Source of the DNA: Candidatus Edwardsbacteria bacterium RifOxyA12_full_54_48
Lineage (GTDB): Bacteria > Edwardsbacteria > AC1 > EtOH8
Length of the DNA stretch: 64,000 bases
Assembly (NCBI GenBank): GCA_001777915.1
Contig: MFFN01000004.1
Location: 289,632-353,631 of the forward strand
Reading direction: 5' to 3'
The notes below the pieces were generated by a model. The model was not told the origin of the DNA. It made no database searches and worked only from the letters and a program-made list of their open reading frames with translations. Each line of letters opens with the position of its first letter. Position 1 is the first letter of the stretch. Made by a program: the position numbers and the translations under genes. Of the stretch, positions 17,206-25,059 are shown piece after piece.

Positions 17206-17967
17206 TTACGCCTTCTTCTCGTTCTTGTCAATTATCTGGGTAAAGTACTTCATGAACTCTATCGGTAACGGGAAGATGATGGTGGAATTCTTCTCCACCG
17301 CGATCTCGGTCAGGGTCTGCAGGTAGCGCAGCTGGACGGTCACAGGCTCCTGGGCCATCACCGAGGCCGCATCCCGCAGTTTGGACGAGGCCTGGAACTC
17401 GCCGTCGGCGTGGATCACCTTGGCCCGGCGTTCGCGCTCGGCCTCGGCCTGCTTGGCCATGGCCCGGCGCATGCCCTCCGGCAGGTCCACATCCTTGACC
17501 TCCACCGCCTGCACCTTGATGCCCCAGGGATCGGTGCGTTCGTCGATCACCTTCTGCAGGGTCTGGTTGATCTTCTCCCGGTTGGAGAGCAGTTCGTCCA
17601 GTTCGTGCTCGCCCAGGATGGAACGCAGGGTGGTCTGGCCCATCTGGCTGGTGGCATACATGTAATCCTCCACCGCGATGATGGCCTTGTCGGGCTGGAA
17701 CACCTGGAAGTACATCACGGCGTTGACCTTCACCGAGACGTTGTCCTTGGTGATCACCTCCTGGGCCGGCACGTCCAGGGCGATGGTGCGCAGGGTCACC
17801 TTGACCATCTTTTCGAACATGGGGATCAGGATGATCAGCCCCGGGCCCCGGGTGCCCACATAGCGGCCCAGCCGGAATACCACGCCCCGCTCGTACTCCC
17901 GCAGGATCTTGATGGTATTGACCAGGATGAACAGCACGAAGATAATTAGAACAATGTAACCTGTCAT
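17206..17967 (-). CDS. Slipin-type SPFH/band 7 membrane protein
   Basis: 253 residues. One N-terminal hydrophobic segment (about 3-22) is followed by [21 protein letters not shown], the opening of the slipin/stomatin SPFH domain, and by [21 protein letters not shown] and a helical [20 protein letters not shown] segment. It scaffolds membrane microdomains and is usually paired with an NfeD protease. Here the NfeD gene lies just upstream but is separated by a four-helix-bundle gene. GGAG precedes the ATG at 17967. Confidence 0.95.
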   Translation of the reverse strand: MTGYIVLIIFVLFILVNTIKILREYERGVVFRLGRYVGTRGPGLIILIPMFEKMVKVTLRTIALDVPAQEVITKDNVSVKVNAVMYFQVFQPDKAIIAVEDYMYATSQMGQTTLRSILGEHELDELLSNREKINQTLQKVIDERTDPWGIKVQAVEVKDVDLPEGMRRAMAKQAEAERERRAKVIHADGEFQASSKLRDAASVMAQEPVTVQLRYLQTLTEIAVEKNSTIIFPLPIEFMKYFTQIIDKNEKKA

Positions 17968-18024
17968 GGTTTTTCTCCTTTATGAATGTTGATTATTTAA
18001 GCGTTTAGCGTAAAGCGCTTAGCG

Positions 18025-18396
18025 TTAAGGTTCTTTTTGTCTCAAGCCAACTATCATTTTCCAGAGCATTCTGCCGATTTCCTGCGATAGGGAATATAAG
18101 CTTGTAAAATCATTTTCCTTTAAATAGCCAATATCTTTCGAAAGCATCAATTGCGTCTGCAGTTCTGCCAATGAACCATTTGCCGTATATAAAAATTGAA
18201 TATATTCCTTGCGATTTTTGCGTGCATAGCCCTCGGCAATATTTGAGGGAATTGAGACCGAACACCTCCTGATCTGGGAGGTCAGACCGAAATTTTCCTG
18301 GCTGGGAAACGCCTTGGTTATTTTATATATCTCAATACACAATTTATATGATTTTTGCCAAACGATAAGGTCGGCAAAACTTTTAGTGCTATACAT
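18025..18396 (-). CDS. Four-helix bundle protein (23S rRNA intervening-sequence family)
   Basis: 123 residues with the family pattern FADLIVWQKSYKLCIEIYK, FPSQENFGLTSQIRRCSVSIPSNIAEGYAR and FLYTANGSLAELQTQLMLS. Such ORFs occur in 23S rRNA insertions and also as free genes of unknown function. It sits between nfeD and slipin, two genes normally adjacent, and is AT-richer than both. Both flanks carry runs of short GCGTTTAGCGTAAAGCGC-type motifs (18000-18030, 18413-18440), which suggests the cassette was inserted. SP: none; no membrane segment. Confidence 0.9.
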   Translation of the reverse strand: MYSTKSFADLIVWQKSYKLCIEIYKITKAFPSQENFGLTSQIRRCSVSIPSNIAEGYARKNRKEYIQFLYTANGSLAELQTQLMLSKDIGYLKENDFTSLYSLSQEIGRMLWKMIVGLRQKEP

Positions 18397-18432
18397 GCAT
18401 TTCTCCGTTCCCTATCCGCTTTACGCTTTCCG

Positions 18433-19710
18433 CTACTCGCTCTTTATGACTTTCAGCCTCATTCCCTTCACTTCCACCACCCTGACCTTGGCTCCCTCGG
18501 GTATCTCAGCATCCGACCAGGCGTTCCAATGGGTGCCCTCCACGAATACGCTGCCGCCGTCCTTGTTGACAACCGTCCGGGCGTCGCCCTCCCGTCCCAG
18601 CAGGCCCTTGTCGCCGGAGACCGGCCTGGTCCTCAATGTCTTTATGGACAGCCAGACCCCGATGATGAAGAAGGCCGCGGTCACCAGCACCACCGGAATG
18701 ATCACCTGCAACGAGACTCTCATGGCCGGGTCCGGCGTCTGAAAAAGCATCACCGATCCTAAAAACATGGCAACTATACCTCCTATGCTAAGTATTCCGT
18801 GCGAGGCTATCTTTACATCTAAGATGAACAACACAATGGCCAGAATTATCAGCAGCATCCCGGCATAATTGACCGGCAGGGTCTGGAACGAGAAGAAGGC
18901 CAGAATCAGCGATATGGCTCCCACCACCCCGGGAAAGATGGCCCCAGGATTGGAGAACTCAAAATACAGCCCCAGCAGTCCGGCCATGAACAGAATGTAG
19001 GCGATATTGGGATTGGAGATAATGGACAGGATCCTGTCCCGCCAGTTCATCTCCACCTGGACCTTTTCCGCCCCCTTGGTATGCAACACCACCGTATCCT
19101 GGCCCATCACCACCTGCCTGCCTTCCAGAAAAACCAGCAGGGCTTCGGTATCGTCGGCGATCAGGTCTATCACTTTCCGCTTGAGCGCTTCGGTCTCGGA
19201 TAAGGAAACGCTGCTACGCACCGCAGAATCGGCCCAGGCGATGTTGCGCCCCCGCTTCTCGGCGATGGATCGGATGTAGGCCGCGGCGTCGTTGGTCACC
19301 TTGCCGGACATGGTGCTGTCCATCTGCCCGGTGCCGACGGATACCGGATGGGCCGCCCCGATGCTGCTGCCCGGCGACATGGCCGCCACGTGTGAGGCCA
19401 TCGTGATGAACGCCCCGGCCGAGGCCGCCCGCGATCCCTGCGGGGCCACGAACACCACCACCGGAACCTTGGAGGCCATGATGGCCTTGATCACCTGGCG
19501 CATGGACTGATCCAGCCCGCCGGGTGTGTCCATCTCTATGATCAGGCATTCCGCCTTCTGATCCCGGGCCTTTTCTATTGACTGGACCATAAAGCGGGCC
19601 GAGGCCGGACTGATGGCGTCCTCCACCCGGATGATCATCACCTGGGAGGCCGTTGATAGTGAAACCAGCCCCGATAAAATGATGCTCGTGAAAAGTAAAA
19701 CCTTTTTCAT
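18433..19710 (-). CDS. NfeD family membrane-bound serine protease
   Basis: 425 residues from the ATG at 19710 (AGGT upstream). A signal peptide or anchor (about 1-22) precedes a ClpP/crotonase-like protease domain (about 25-230) with DTPGGLDQSMRQ and SRAASAGAFITMA, which contains the nucleophilic Ser; a catalytic Lys is expected further on (KRKVIDLIA region). Four or more membrane helices (about 240-355) lead to a C-terminal OB-fold NfeD domain (VSGDKGLLGREGDAR onwards). It is thought to work with slipin in membrane quality control. Confidence 0.94.
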   Translation of the reverse strand: MKKVLLFTSIILSGLVSLSTASQVMIIRVEDAISPASARFMVQSIEKARDQKAECLIIEMDTPGGLDQSMRQVIKAIMASKVPVVVFVAPQGSRAASAGAFITMASHVAAMSPGSSIGAAHPVSVGTGQMDSTMSGKVTNDAAAYIRSIAEKRGRNIAWADSAVRSSVSLSETEALKRKVIDLIADDTEALLVFLEGRQVVMGQDTVVLHTKGAEKVQVEMNWRDRILSIISNPNIAYILFMAGLLGLYFEFSNPGAIFPGVVGAISLILAFFSFQTLPVNYAGMLLIILAIVLFILDVKIASHGILSIGGIVAMFLGSVMLFQTPDPAMRVSLQVIIPVVLVTAAFFIIGVWLSIKTLRTRPVSGDKGLLGREGDARTVVNKDGGSVFVEGTHWNAWSDAEIPEGAKVRVVEVKGMRLKVIKSE

Positions 19711-19777
19711 TCTTATACCTGCTGTAAAATATCCGTCTGAATCCAATTAAATCAGCGTGATCTGCGTTCCATTAAAC

Positions 19778-20551
19778 CTAGTACTGGAAATGCTTGATCT
19801 TCTCGCCCTTCTGGCCGATGTCGGTCATGCTTTCGATTCCGATCTCCAGATGTATCTTGCTGAATCTTTTGGTCACCTCCCGGTCGCTCTTCTCGGTCTT
19901 GATCCCGTGGGGCACCATGGGAATGTCCGACACCATCAGCAGGGCGCCCCGGGCGATCTGGTTGGCGTGGCCCACGATGAACAGGGTGGCGGTCTCCATG
20001 TCTATGCCGATGGCGGTCAGCTTCCGCAAATACCTCTTGAATTCGGCGTCCCATTCCCACACCCGGCGGTTGGTGGTGTAGATCACCCCGGTGCGGTAGT
20101 CCAGCTTCCGCTGTTTGAGCTTGTCGGAGACGAATTTGTGCAGTTTGAAAGACGGCAGGGCCGGCACCTCATGCGGCAGGTAATCGTTGCTGGTCCCCTC
20201 GCCCCGGATGGCCCCGATGGGCAGGATGAAATGCCCCAGCTCGGTGGTCTTTTTAAGCCCGCCGCACTTGCCCAGGAACAGCACCCCTTTGGGATGGCGG
20301 GCCACCAGCAGGTCCATCACCGTGGCGATGTTGGGGCTGCCCATGCCGAAATTCACTATCGACAGCCCGGCCGGGTTGGTGGCGGCCTGCATGGGGCGCC
20401 CCAGCCCCTTAATCTCGCAGTTGAACCGCTCGGCGAAGCTCTGAATGTAATCGTCGAAATTGGTGAGCAGGATATAGTCGCCGAATTCGTTCAGCTCCAT
20501 ACCGGTGTAGCGGGGCAGCCAGTTCTTGGCAATGTCCAGTTTTGTTTTCAT
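19778..20551 (-). CDS. amn: AMP nucleosidase, short form
   Basis: 257 residues of the purine nucleoside phosphorylase/UDP fold: SIVNFGMGSPNIATVMDLL, GVLFLGKCGGLK, LPIGAIRGEGTSNDY, and IGIDMETATLFIVGHAN near the C-terminus with the catalytic-type Met-Glu-Thr-Ala. AMP nucleosidase splits AMP to adenine and ribose 5-phosphate. It lacks the N-terminal regulatory domain of the enterobacterial enzyme and matches the shorter Bacteroidetes-like form. It stands alone between nfeD and lpxA. Confidence 0.88.
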   Translation of the reverse strand: MKTKLDIAKNWLPRYTGMELNEFGDYILLTNFDDYIQSFAERFNCEIKGLGRPMQAATNPAGLSIVNFGMGSPNIATVMDLLVARHPKGVLFLGKCGGLKKTTELGHFILPIGAIRGEGTSNDYLPHEVPALPSFKLHKFVSDKLKQRKLDYRTGVIYTTNRRVWEWDAEFKRYLRKLTAIGIDMETATLFIVGHANQIARGALLMVSDIPMVPHGIKTEKSDREVTKRFSKIHLEIGIESMTDIGQKGEKIKHFQY

Positions 20552-20644
20552 AAATTCACGCCTTTCGTTGTAAATATATTACTGTAAAACATATCCAATA
20601 TCAAGTGTAAAGTTACAAATAAAATCAGTCCTGGCCAACAGAAA

Positions 20645-20670
20645 GCCCCATATCATAACTGATACGGGGC
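20645..20670 (-). terminator. Terminator of lpxA
   Basis: Eleven-base arms GCCCCATATCA and TGATACGGGGC with a 4-base loop and one wobble pair; TTTCTGTT follows on the minus strand. Confidence 0.7.
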
Positions 20671-20689
20671 CTTGACGGTCCGGAAGGCT

Positions 20690-21466
20690 CTATTTGGTTA
20701 TTCCCCGGGCCGAGCTTTCGATGAACTCCACGATGTGCCTGATCTCCGGGGACATCGGCAGGCTTTCTTTGATGCGGCTCAGGGCCTGGGTGGTGTTCAG
20801 GTTGGAGCGGAAGATAAGGCGGTAGGCTTTCTCTATCAGGTCCCGTTGCTCCTGGCTGAAGCCGCGGCGGGCCAGGCCGACCGAGTTAAGCCCGTACATG
20901 CCCAAGGGATTGCCGAAGGCCTTGGTGTAGGGCAGCACGTCCTTCTGGACGGCGGAGGAACCCCCGATCATGCAGTAGCATCCCACCCGGGAGAACTGGT
21001 GCACGGGGGTCAGTCCGCCGATAATGGCGTAATCCTCCACCGTCACATGGCCGGCCAGGGTGGCGGAGTTGGCCAGGATGACATTTTTTCCCACCGTGCA
21101 TTCGTGGGCGATATGGCAGTAGGCCATCAGGAAACAGTTGTCGCCCACCAGGGTGACATCCCCCTCGTCGGTGGAGAGATTGATGGTGGCATATTCGCGG
21201 ATCACGGTATTCCTGCCTATTTTGACCGTGGTCCGGCCCCCCTTGAACTTGAGGTCCTGGGGGTCGCCTCCCAAAGAGGCCCCGTGCCACACCCGGCAGC
21301 CTTCTCCCAGCTCGGTCCAGCGGTGGATGGCCACCGAGGAGCCGACCTGGCAGTTGTCGCCGATGACGCACTCCGGTCCGATGATGCTGTAGGGACCGAT
21401 CTCCACATCGTTGCCTAACTTGGCTGACGGGTCTATGATTGCAGTGGGATGGATTTTGATGGACAT
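20690..21466 (-). CDS. lpxA: Acyl-ACP--UDP-N-acetylglucosamine O-acyltransferase
   Basis: First enzyme of lipid A synthesis, in the cytoplasm. 258 residues of left-handed beta-helix hexapeptide repeats (IHPTAIIDPSAKLGNDVEIG, YSIIGPECVIGDN) and the catalytic-type His in CHIAHECTVG, followed by the helical C-terminal domain (GFSQEQRDLIEKAYRLIF). It would normally follow lpxC-fabZ directly, but a nucleotidyltransferase module and a partial second copy of the lpxA 5' end now separate them. The intact copy keeps its own ATG at 21466. Confidence 0.97.
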   Translation of the reverse strand: MSIKIHPTAIIDPSAKLGNDVEIGPYSIIGPECVIGDNCQVGSSVAIHRWTELGEGCRVWHGASLGGDPQDLKFKGGRTTVKIGRNTVIREYATINLSTDEGDVTLVGDNCFLMAYCHIAHECTVGKNVILANSATLAGHVTVEDYAIIGGLTPVHQFSRVGCYCMIGGSSAVQKDVLPYTKAFGNPLGMYGLNSVGLARRGFSQEQRDLIEKAYRLIFRSNLNTTQALSRIKESLPMSPEIRHIVEFIESSARGITK

Positions 21467-21503
21467 GTTCTAAATGATTTAAAGGTTGGAAATGATTATA
21501 ATC
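21348..21503. repeat. Direct repeat copy A (lpxA 5' end and upstream)
   Basis: This stretch covers the first codons of intact lpxA and about 37 bases upstream. It is repeated in the same orientation at 22401-22535 with few substitutions and one 18-base difference. Confidence 0.85.
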
Positions 21504-21603
21504 TTCAAACCGAAATGACAGGGAACCGCCGGAAATCCGCCCGGCTTTTCTTGTAAACCAAGGGGCATTTTTGGCCGCGATGCTGTTAGCTGCCGTGCGC
21601 CAA

Positions 21604-22170
21604 TCACACTGTTTCCGCTTCTTCCGCTAACCGCTTCCATAGTGATTCAACCTCTAATATTTTTGCCCACTGTTCCAAATAACCCAGGTTTAATTTACCA
21701 TACTGCACTTCATAAACCCGCAGGGCGTCGGTAAATTGTTTTTCACTTCCACCGGAAAGTTTAGACCATCTCAATTTGGCTAAAATTGTATCCTCCGGGG
21801 TTGAAACTTGCATTTTTACGCCCATAAACTCTTCGCTGATCTTGCGTAAAAAACGCGACCGGTCAAAAGGTTCGTCGGTCAATATCCAAAAATCAACTTT
21901 ATCTCCGGTGGTTACATCAATTAAATTAAACATGCCCTGCCTGGCAATCGCCTCGAGAATGCTCTTTTCATCCAAATAAAAATCGGGCGGCGGGAAAGCT
22001 TCGGACAATTTCTTTGCGGCTGATCTTTGAATGGCAATGACCAGATCTATGTCATGGGTCAAGCGCGGTTCGCCTTGCAAGCTTGATACAACAGAGCCTG
22101 TTATCATATATTGGATCCCAGCTTGATCCAGCGATTTAATGACCCTCTTTAATAATTCCTGTTGTGACAT
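21604..22170 (-). CDS. Nucleotidyltransferase, AbiEii/DUF6036-like
   Basis: 188 residues. The signature YMITGSVVSSLQGEPRLTHDIDLVIAI gives the GS plus DxD catalytic pattern, with a third acidic position likely in KVDFWIL. Family members are found in TA-like and abortive-infection modules. It overlaps the upstream partner by 22 bases. The pair is inserted between lpxC-fabZ and lpxA and lies inside a direct duplication of the lpxA 5' end. Toxin activity is inference from context. Confidence 0.83.
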   Translation of the reverse strand: MSQQELLKRVIKSLDQAGIQYMITGSVVSSLQGEPRLTHDIDLVIAIQRSAAKKLSEAFPPPDFYLDEKSILEAIARQGMFNLIDVTTGDKVDFWILTDEPFDRSRFLRKISEEFMGVKMQVSTPEDTILAKLRWSKLSGGSEKQFTDALRVYEVQYGKLNLGYLEQWAKILEVESLWKRLAEEAETV

Positions 22171-22364
22171 TTATCCAGACGCTCCAAAAGTATTTTTTTT
22201 AATTCCTTGTCGCCCAGATTTGGAAATCTCTTGCGTAATCCATGAATAAAAAGTTGCCCGGCAAATTCAGACAGCTCAAATGCCTTTAGCAGCCTTTTTT
22301 CGGGCGACATGTTCCGGAGCGCCTGAATGTATATCTTATGATTTGGACGGTTTTTAATATTCAT
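22149..22364 (-). CDS. Small partner protein of the nucleotidyltransferase
   Basis: 71 residues: MSPEKRLLKAFELSEFAGQL then FIHGLRKRFPNLGDKELKK, a two-helix pattern common among short proteins encoded next to nucleotidyltransferases. It probably acts as antitoxin or substrate-binding partner (inference). Its ATG at 22364 overlaps as ATGA with the stop of a truncated lpxA reading frame, so it may be translated by coupling to lpxA initiation signals. Confidence 0.7.
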   Translation of the reverse strand: MNIKNRPNHKIYIQALRNMSPEKRLLKAFELSEFAGQLFIHGLRKRFPNLGDKELKKILLERLDKCHNRNY

Positions 22365-22501
22365 CGTGATTTGTTATTGAACGTGTTATATACATGAGCA
22401 TGGCAGTTGTCGCCGATGACGCATTCCGGCCCGATGATGCTGTAGGGGCCGATCTTGGCTGACGGGTCTATGATTGCAGTGGGATGGATTTTGATGGACA
22501 T
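22361..22501 (-). pseudogene. Truncated duplicate of lpxA 5' end
   Basis: Starting at ATG 22501 the frame encodes MSIKIHPTAIIDPSAK, then IGPYSIIGPECVIGDNC, the LpxA N-terminus with six residues missing relative to the intact copy (18-base in-frame deletion). It diverges after about 33 residues into an unrelated 13-residue tail and stops at 22361-22363. The stop overlaps the start of the nucleotidyltransferase partner gene. It cannot make a functional acyltransferase. Confidence 0.85.
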
Positions 22502-22535
22502 GTCCCAAATGATATAAAAGTTGTAATTATTGTAA
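22401..22535. repeat. Direct repeat copy B (partial lpxA)
   Basis: This is the second copy of the segment at 21348-21503. The similarity includes non-coding sequence upstream of the start codon. The two copies bracket the nucleotidyltransferase module. Confidence 0.85.
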
Positions 22536-22591
22536 CGGGTGAAAAGGTAAAAGATAAAATAATTATATGTCAGGTTTGTTTGTGGCTCAGC

Positions 22592-22801
22592 TTACATATC
22601 GATAATAAATTTGCGGCAGGCCTGACACATATTTGCCCCAACTTTGGGTCTTCCGAACCCTGCAAATTCGCCCAATTTAATGCTGCCTATGGCCCAAAGC
22701 CCAAGCAACAAACTTTTTTCTTCCGGCAGCCATTTCAACTTATATCTGTCTCCATATATATAACCCCTGACCATTTCTGCCGTGCAATAAGGGCATTTCA
22801 T
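22592..22801 (-). CDS. Small zinc-ribbon protein (PF20097/DUF6487-like)
   Basis: 69 residues: MKCPYCTAEMVRGYIYGDRY, then KWLPEE and a second Cys pair in MCQACRKFIIDM. The two CxxC pairs suggest one zinc ribbon, as in short proteins of the mkCPyCgkeM type. AT-rich compared with lpxC-fabZ upstream. Function unknown. It lies in the same segment as the inserted nucleotidyltransferase module. Confidence 0.7.
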   Translation of the reverse strand: MKCPYCTAEMVRGYIYGDRYKLKWLPEEKSLLLGLWAIGSIKLGEFAGFGRPKVGANMCQACRKFIIDM

Positions 22802-22912
22802 TTCGATCTAGTCCCTCAAATAATCATTTAAAAGAAGCACAATATTAAGTGTTCGCTGTGGGAAGTATCTTGTTTGGCATGTTAGCAAATATGGCTTTAA
22901 AAGGTTTTATTT

Positions 22913-22929
22913 GTTTGAACGTTTCAAAC
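22913..22929. terminator. Palindrome downstream of lpxC-fabZ
   Basis: GTTTGAA/TTCAAAC arms with a 3-base centre, 5 bases past the lpxC-fabZ stop. There is no clear T run, so it may be a weak terminator or a protein site. Confidence 0.35.
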
Positions 22930-22933
22930 GTCG

Positions 22934-24238
22934 CTACCTGTCGACGATCGCCGCGGTCATTTCGGCCTCGCACACCACCTGGCCGTCCACCATGGCCTGG
23001 CCCTCCATCTTGCAGATCCCCCGCTTGAACGACACCATTTTAAGCTCGAACCTCAGCTGGTCGCCCGGCACCACCGGCTTGCGGAAGCGCACCTTGTCGA
23101 TGGCGGCGAAGTACAGCAGTTTCTGGTGGTAGTTCTCCACCGAATGCAGGATCATGAACGCCCCGGTCTGGGCCAGGGCCTCGACGATCAACACTCCCGG
23201 GAATACTGGCCGGTCGGGGAAATGGCCGGGGAAGAACGGCTCGTTGATGGTGACGTTCTTGATCCCCACCACCCGTTTGCCCTCCTCCAGGTCTATGATC
23301 CGATCCACCATCAGGAAGGGATAGCGGTGCGGCAGCATCCCGGCGATGGCGTTGATGTCGAACACCGGGCCCTTTTTCTGGCGCTCCATCTCGTCGTAGA
23401 CCTTCTTGATCTCCCGGACCAGTTTGACGTTGGAGCGGTGCCCGGACTTGATGGAGATCACATGCCCCTTGATGGGCATGCCCAGCAGGGTCAGATCGCC
23501 CAACAGGTCCAGTATCTTGTGCCGCACGAATTCGTCGGGGTAGCGCAGCGGCTCCTTGTTCTCTATGCCCTGCTCGCCGATCACCACCGCCGAATCCAGG
23601 CTGCCGCCCTTGATCAGCCCCTGGGACCTGAGCATCTCCACGTCCCGGGCCAGGCAGAAGGTCCGGGCGTCGGCCAGCTCCTTGTCGAACACTTCCCCGT
23701 CGATGGCGAAGGAGGCGTACTGGCTGCGTAGCAGGTGGTGGTCGAAATCTATGGTGAAGCTTATCCGGAAATCCTTGGCCGGATTGGCCACCAGCTGGAC
23801 CTCATCGTCGGCGATGGACACCATCCGGGGCAGTTCGAAATATTTTCGGGGGGCGTCCTGCTCCACCGTCCCGGCCTTTTTAAGGATGTCCAGGAAGGGA
23901 CGGGAGGAACCGTCCCCGATGGGCGGCTCATTGTTGTCCATCTCCACCCGGAGGTTGTCTATCTCCAGCGAGGCCACCGCCGCCAGGACATGCTCCACGG
24001 TGTGGACCTTGACCAGTTGGCCGTCCACGTCCCGCCCCAGGGTGGTGCCCCGGGCGGTCTCCACCACGTAGTCGATCAGGGCCGGGATCTCCGGAGCCTG
24101 GGGCAGGTCGCTTCGGATGAACTTGATCCCGCTGTCCGCCGGGGCCGGCTTGAAGGTTATCTTGGTGACGTTCCCGGTATGGACCCCCACCCCGGAAAAA
24201 CTGACCTCGCCCACTATGGTCTTCTGCAGTTTGGCCAT
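22934..24238 (-). CDS. lpxC-fabZ: Bifunctional UDP-3-O-acyl-GlcNAc deacetylase / 3-hydroxyacyl-ACP dehydratase
   Basis: 434-residue fusion. LpxC part (about 1-285): SFSGVGVHTGNVTKITFKPA, the zinc motif HTVEHVLAA, DGSSRPFL, and HKILDLLGDLTLLG with a later SIKSGHRSN. FabZ part (about 290-434): MLPHRYPFLMVDRIIDLEEG with the catalytic His, and FFPGHFPDRPVFPGVLIVEALAQ-type motif with the catalytic Glu. LpxC makes the committed step of lipid A synthesis; FabZ serves fatty-acid elongation. The fusion is typical of Bacteroidetes and relatives. Upstream of ATG 24238 is an AT-rich leader. Confidence 0.96.
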   Translation of the reverse strand: MAKLQKTIVGEVSFSGVGVHTGNVTKITFKPAPADSGIKFIRSDLPQAPEIPALIDYVVETARGTTLGRDVDGQLVKVHTVEHVLAAVASLEIDNLRVEMDNNEPPIGDGSSRPFLDILKKAGTVEQDAPRKYFELPRMVSIADDEVQLVANPAKDFRISFTIDFDHHLLRSQYASFAIDGEVFDKELADARTFCLARDVEMLRSQGLIKGGSLDSAVVIGEQGIENKEPLRYPDEFVRHKILDLLGDLTLLGMPIKGHVISIKSGHRSNVKLVREIKKVYDEMERQKKGPVFDINAIAGMLPHRYPFLMVDRIIDLEEGKRVVGIKNVTINEPFFPGHFPDRPVFPGVLIVEALAQTGAFMILHSVENYHQKLLYFAAIDKVRFRKPVVPGDQLRFELKMVSFKRGICKMEGQAMVDGQVVCEAEMTAAIVDR

Positions 24239-24575
24239 GGTATATTTCCTTATAACGATAAAAATGCTATGGTGTTATCGGGTAATGATACCTTAAAAAA
24301 AAAATATTGTCAAATGGTTTTAGGGAAGCTATGGGACGCTGATCAACGCTGATTTAAATGATCTTATCATCGCGGGCAAACTTTCGCCAATGCCTGCGAA
24401 GCGATCCAGGACCCATTGACCACTCCGCCATAGGCGGATCCGCCCATTTGGATTTACTTACGGTGACGGAAAAGAGCACAAAGAGATTTTTCATTACCGT
24501 ACTTGCCCAGCCTTCATCTTCTTTAATTTCGAGGAGAAAAAGAGGGGTGTCTGTGGATTTGTGTTGAATGCAGAC
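24239..24575. other. Intergenic region, no gene seen
   Basis: Divergent spacer between lpxC-fabZ and the metal operon. It holds a GACGCTGATCAACGCTGATT string, a type of short dispersed sequence that recurs in inverted form near 19748-19770, and a small GGCGGATCCGCC palindrome. The open frames here are short and lack family similarity or ribosome sites. Confidence 0.4.
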
Positions 24576-24604
24576 TTGACAAACCGGGCCCAGGATATTA
24601 TAAT
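24576..24604 (+). promoter_or_regulatory. Sigma-70 promoter of the metal operon
   Basis: TTGACA (24576-24581), exactly 17 bases, TATAAT (24599-24604). Both boxes are perfect consensus. The predicted start site near 24611 lies inside the palindrome that follows. Confidence 0.88.
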
Positions 24605-24605
24605 G

Positions 24606-24624
24606 AATGCGAATAATTCGCATT
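24606..24624. promoter_or_regulatory. Fur-family operator candidate
   Basis: AATGCGAAT-A-ATTCGCATT: a perfect inverted repeat with 9-base arms and 1-base centre, starting 2 bases after the -10 box. Size and position fit autoregulation by the Fur-family protein encoded immediately downstream. The metal cannot be told from the sequence, though the ZnuCB genes favour zinc. Confidence 0.8.
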
Positions 24625-24633
24625 ATAAGACCG

Positions 24634-25059
24634 ATGAAAAACCGAACCAGAACCAGCAAGGCCCAGCGCAGCATCCTGGATATCCTGGAACGGGCCAAGG
24701 GGAAGCACCTGCGGGCCGAGGAGATCTGGCAGACCCTGCGGTCGCAGGGCCGCAACATCCACCTCTCTACCGTCTACCGCTCCCTGCAGGCCCTGACCGC
24801 CTCGGGGCTGGTCAAGCGCAATTACCTGCAGGAGAACCACGCCCATTACGAACTGGCCGGCACCCCGGGCATCCATCTGGTCTGCAGCCAATGCGGGCAG
24901 GTCCAGGAGATCGGAACGGCAAAGGAGGACAACATCCTGGGGGCCTTGGAAAAGGAGCTGAAGGACAAGTTCATGGTGATCGACTGGCAGATGCAGCTTA
25001 CCGGGCGCTGCGCCAAATGCCTCGACAAGGTCCGGAACGGAGCCGCCCATGGTCGTTGA
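24634..25059 (+). CDS. Fur-family metalloregulator (probable Zur)
   Basis: 141 residues from the ATG at 24634. An upstream in-frame ATG at 24607 lies within the operator and at the predicted transcript start, so it is unlikely. The winged helix (about 8-80) has AEEIWQTLRSQGRNIHLSTV and YRSLQALTASGLVK. The metal-binding part has ENHAHYELAG, HLVCSQCGQVQEI and a second Cys pair RCAKC, giving a structural Cys4 zinc site plus His ligands. It heads an operon with znuC and znuB, overlapping znuC by 11 bases, which favours zinc sensing. Fur or Mur specificity remains possible because feoAB is in the same string. Confidence 0.88.
   Translation: MKNRTRTSKAQRSILDILERAKGKHLRAEEIWQTLRSQGRNIHLSTVYRSLQALTASGLVKRNYLQENHAHYELAGTPGIHLVCSQCGQVQEIGTAKEDNILGALEKELKDKFMVIDWQMQLTGRCAKCLDKVRNGAAHGR

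Noticed and set aside
24354-24758. 134-codon open frame on the minus strand over the metal-operon promoter
   Set aside because: It overlaps the regulator gene, promoter and palindrome, has no family similarity or ribosome site, and is explained as a shadow.
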